In this document: positions 6,442-6,498 of the stretch, piece after piece
Numbering within the stretch: position 1 is the first letter of the stretch
How the letters are laid out: each line of letters begins with the position of its first letter
Assembly: GCA_002483395.1 (NCBI GenBank)
Contig: DLHV01000152.1
Location: 252-6,749, forward strand
DNA from: Chloracidobacterium sp. UBA7659
GTDB lineage: Bacteria; Acidobacteriota; Blastocatellia; Pyrinomonadales; Pyrinomonadaceae
DNA: 6,498 bases
Direction: 5' to 3'
Notes under the pieces: generated by a model
The model's database searches: none
The model's input: the letters and a program-made list of their open reading frames with translations, nothing else
What the model was told of the DNA's origin: nothing
Translations under genes and position numbers: made by a program

Positions 6442-6498
6442 CTAGCTTTTTTTGCCTTCGTCCGAACGATATCGTTCGAGGATCGACAAAACATATGC
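6442..6498 (-). CDS. Probable 3' end of an upstream minus-strand gene (partial)
   Basis: On the minus strand from the window edge, one frame reads AYVLSILERYRSDEGKKS followed by TAG (6442-6444). The composition (an amphipathic helix, then a charged polar tail) is typical of a protein C-terminus, and the stop lies 18 bases before the amidohydrolase ATG. The other minus-strand frames end in or overlap the amidohydrolase start and look less protein-like. Only 18 residues are visible, so the product cannot be named. Confidence 0.5.
   Translation of the reverse strand, partial: AYVLSILERYRSDEGKKS
6463..6478. repeat. Perfect 16-bp palindrome CGAACGATATCGTTCG
   Basis: CGAACGAT is followed directly by its complement ATCGTTCG. 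It lies inside the probable 3' coding end of the upstream minus-strand gene (ERYRS segment), about 40 bases before the amidohydrolase start. It could be a binding site for a dimeric regulator, or a chance product of the codons used there. Confidence 0.4.

Overview
The window looks like an ordinary chromosomal stretch of a Gram-negative bacterium. The gene content fits Acidobacteriota, possibly Blastocatellia/Pyrinomonadales: a CusF-like/SCO fusion lipoprotein with a CPLPDFC-type motif, a DUF3857 protein with a transglutaminase-like fold lacking its cysteine, and a GCAAAGACGCAAAG-type dispersed palindrome. This assignment is a guess from family resemblance, not from a marker gene.

Layout. Bases 1-1365 (+) hold the 3' part of a soluble lytic murein transglycosylase of the Slt70 type; its start lies outside the window. 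Bases 1366-1516 hold a dispersed-repeat hairpin whose translation artificially extends the next reading frame. Bases 1517-2404 (+) encode a lipoprotein joining a CusF-like copper-binding domain to a SCO1/SenC thioredoxin-fold domain. Bases 2467-4479 (+) encode an exported DUF3857 protein. A 193-base gap follows, with a possible weak terminator and a small dyad, and then a 148-residue protein of unknown function (4673-5119, +) with a very good ribosome binding site. Convergent to it, only 14 bases away, is a metal-dependent amidohydrolase of the ATZ/TRZ deaminase group (5134-6423, -). The last 57 bases are most likely the 3' end of another minus-strand gene directly upstream of the amidohydrolase.

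How the genes relate. The first three plus-strand genes all act in the cell envelope: peptidoglycan cleavage, copper delivery or thiol redox chemistry, and an exported protein of unknown role. Nothing shows that they share a pathway; they may simply be neighbours. The amidohydrolase and the gene fragment upstream of it are close enough (18 bases) to form an operon. I see no CRISPR array, tRNA, rRNA, insertion sequence or phage gene, and no convincing new multi-gene system. The least explained item is the 148-residue orphan, which has a possible zinc-binding tail.
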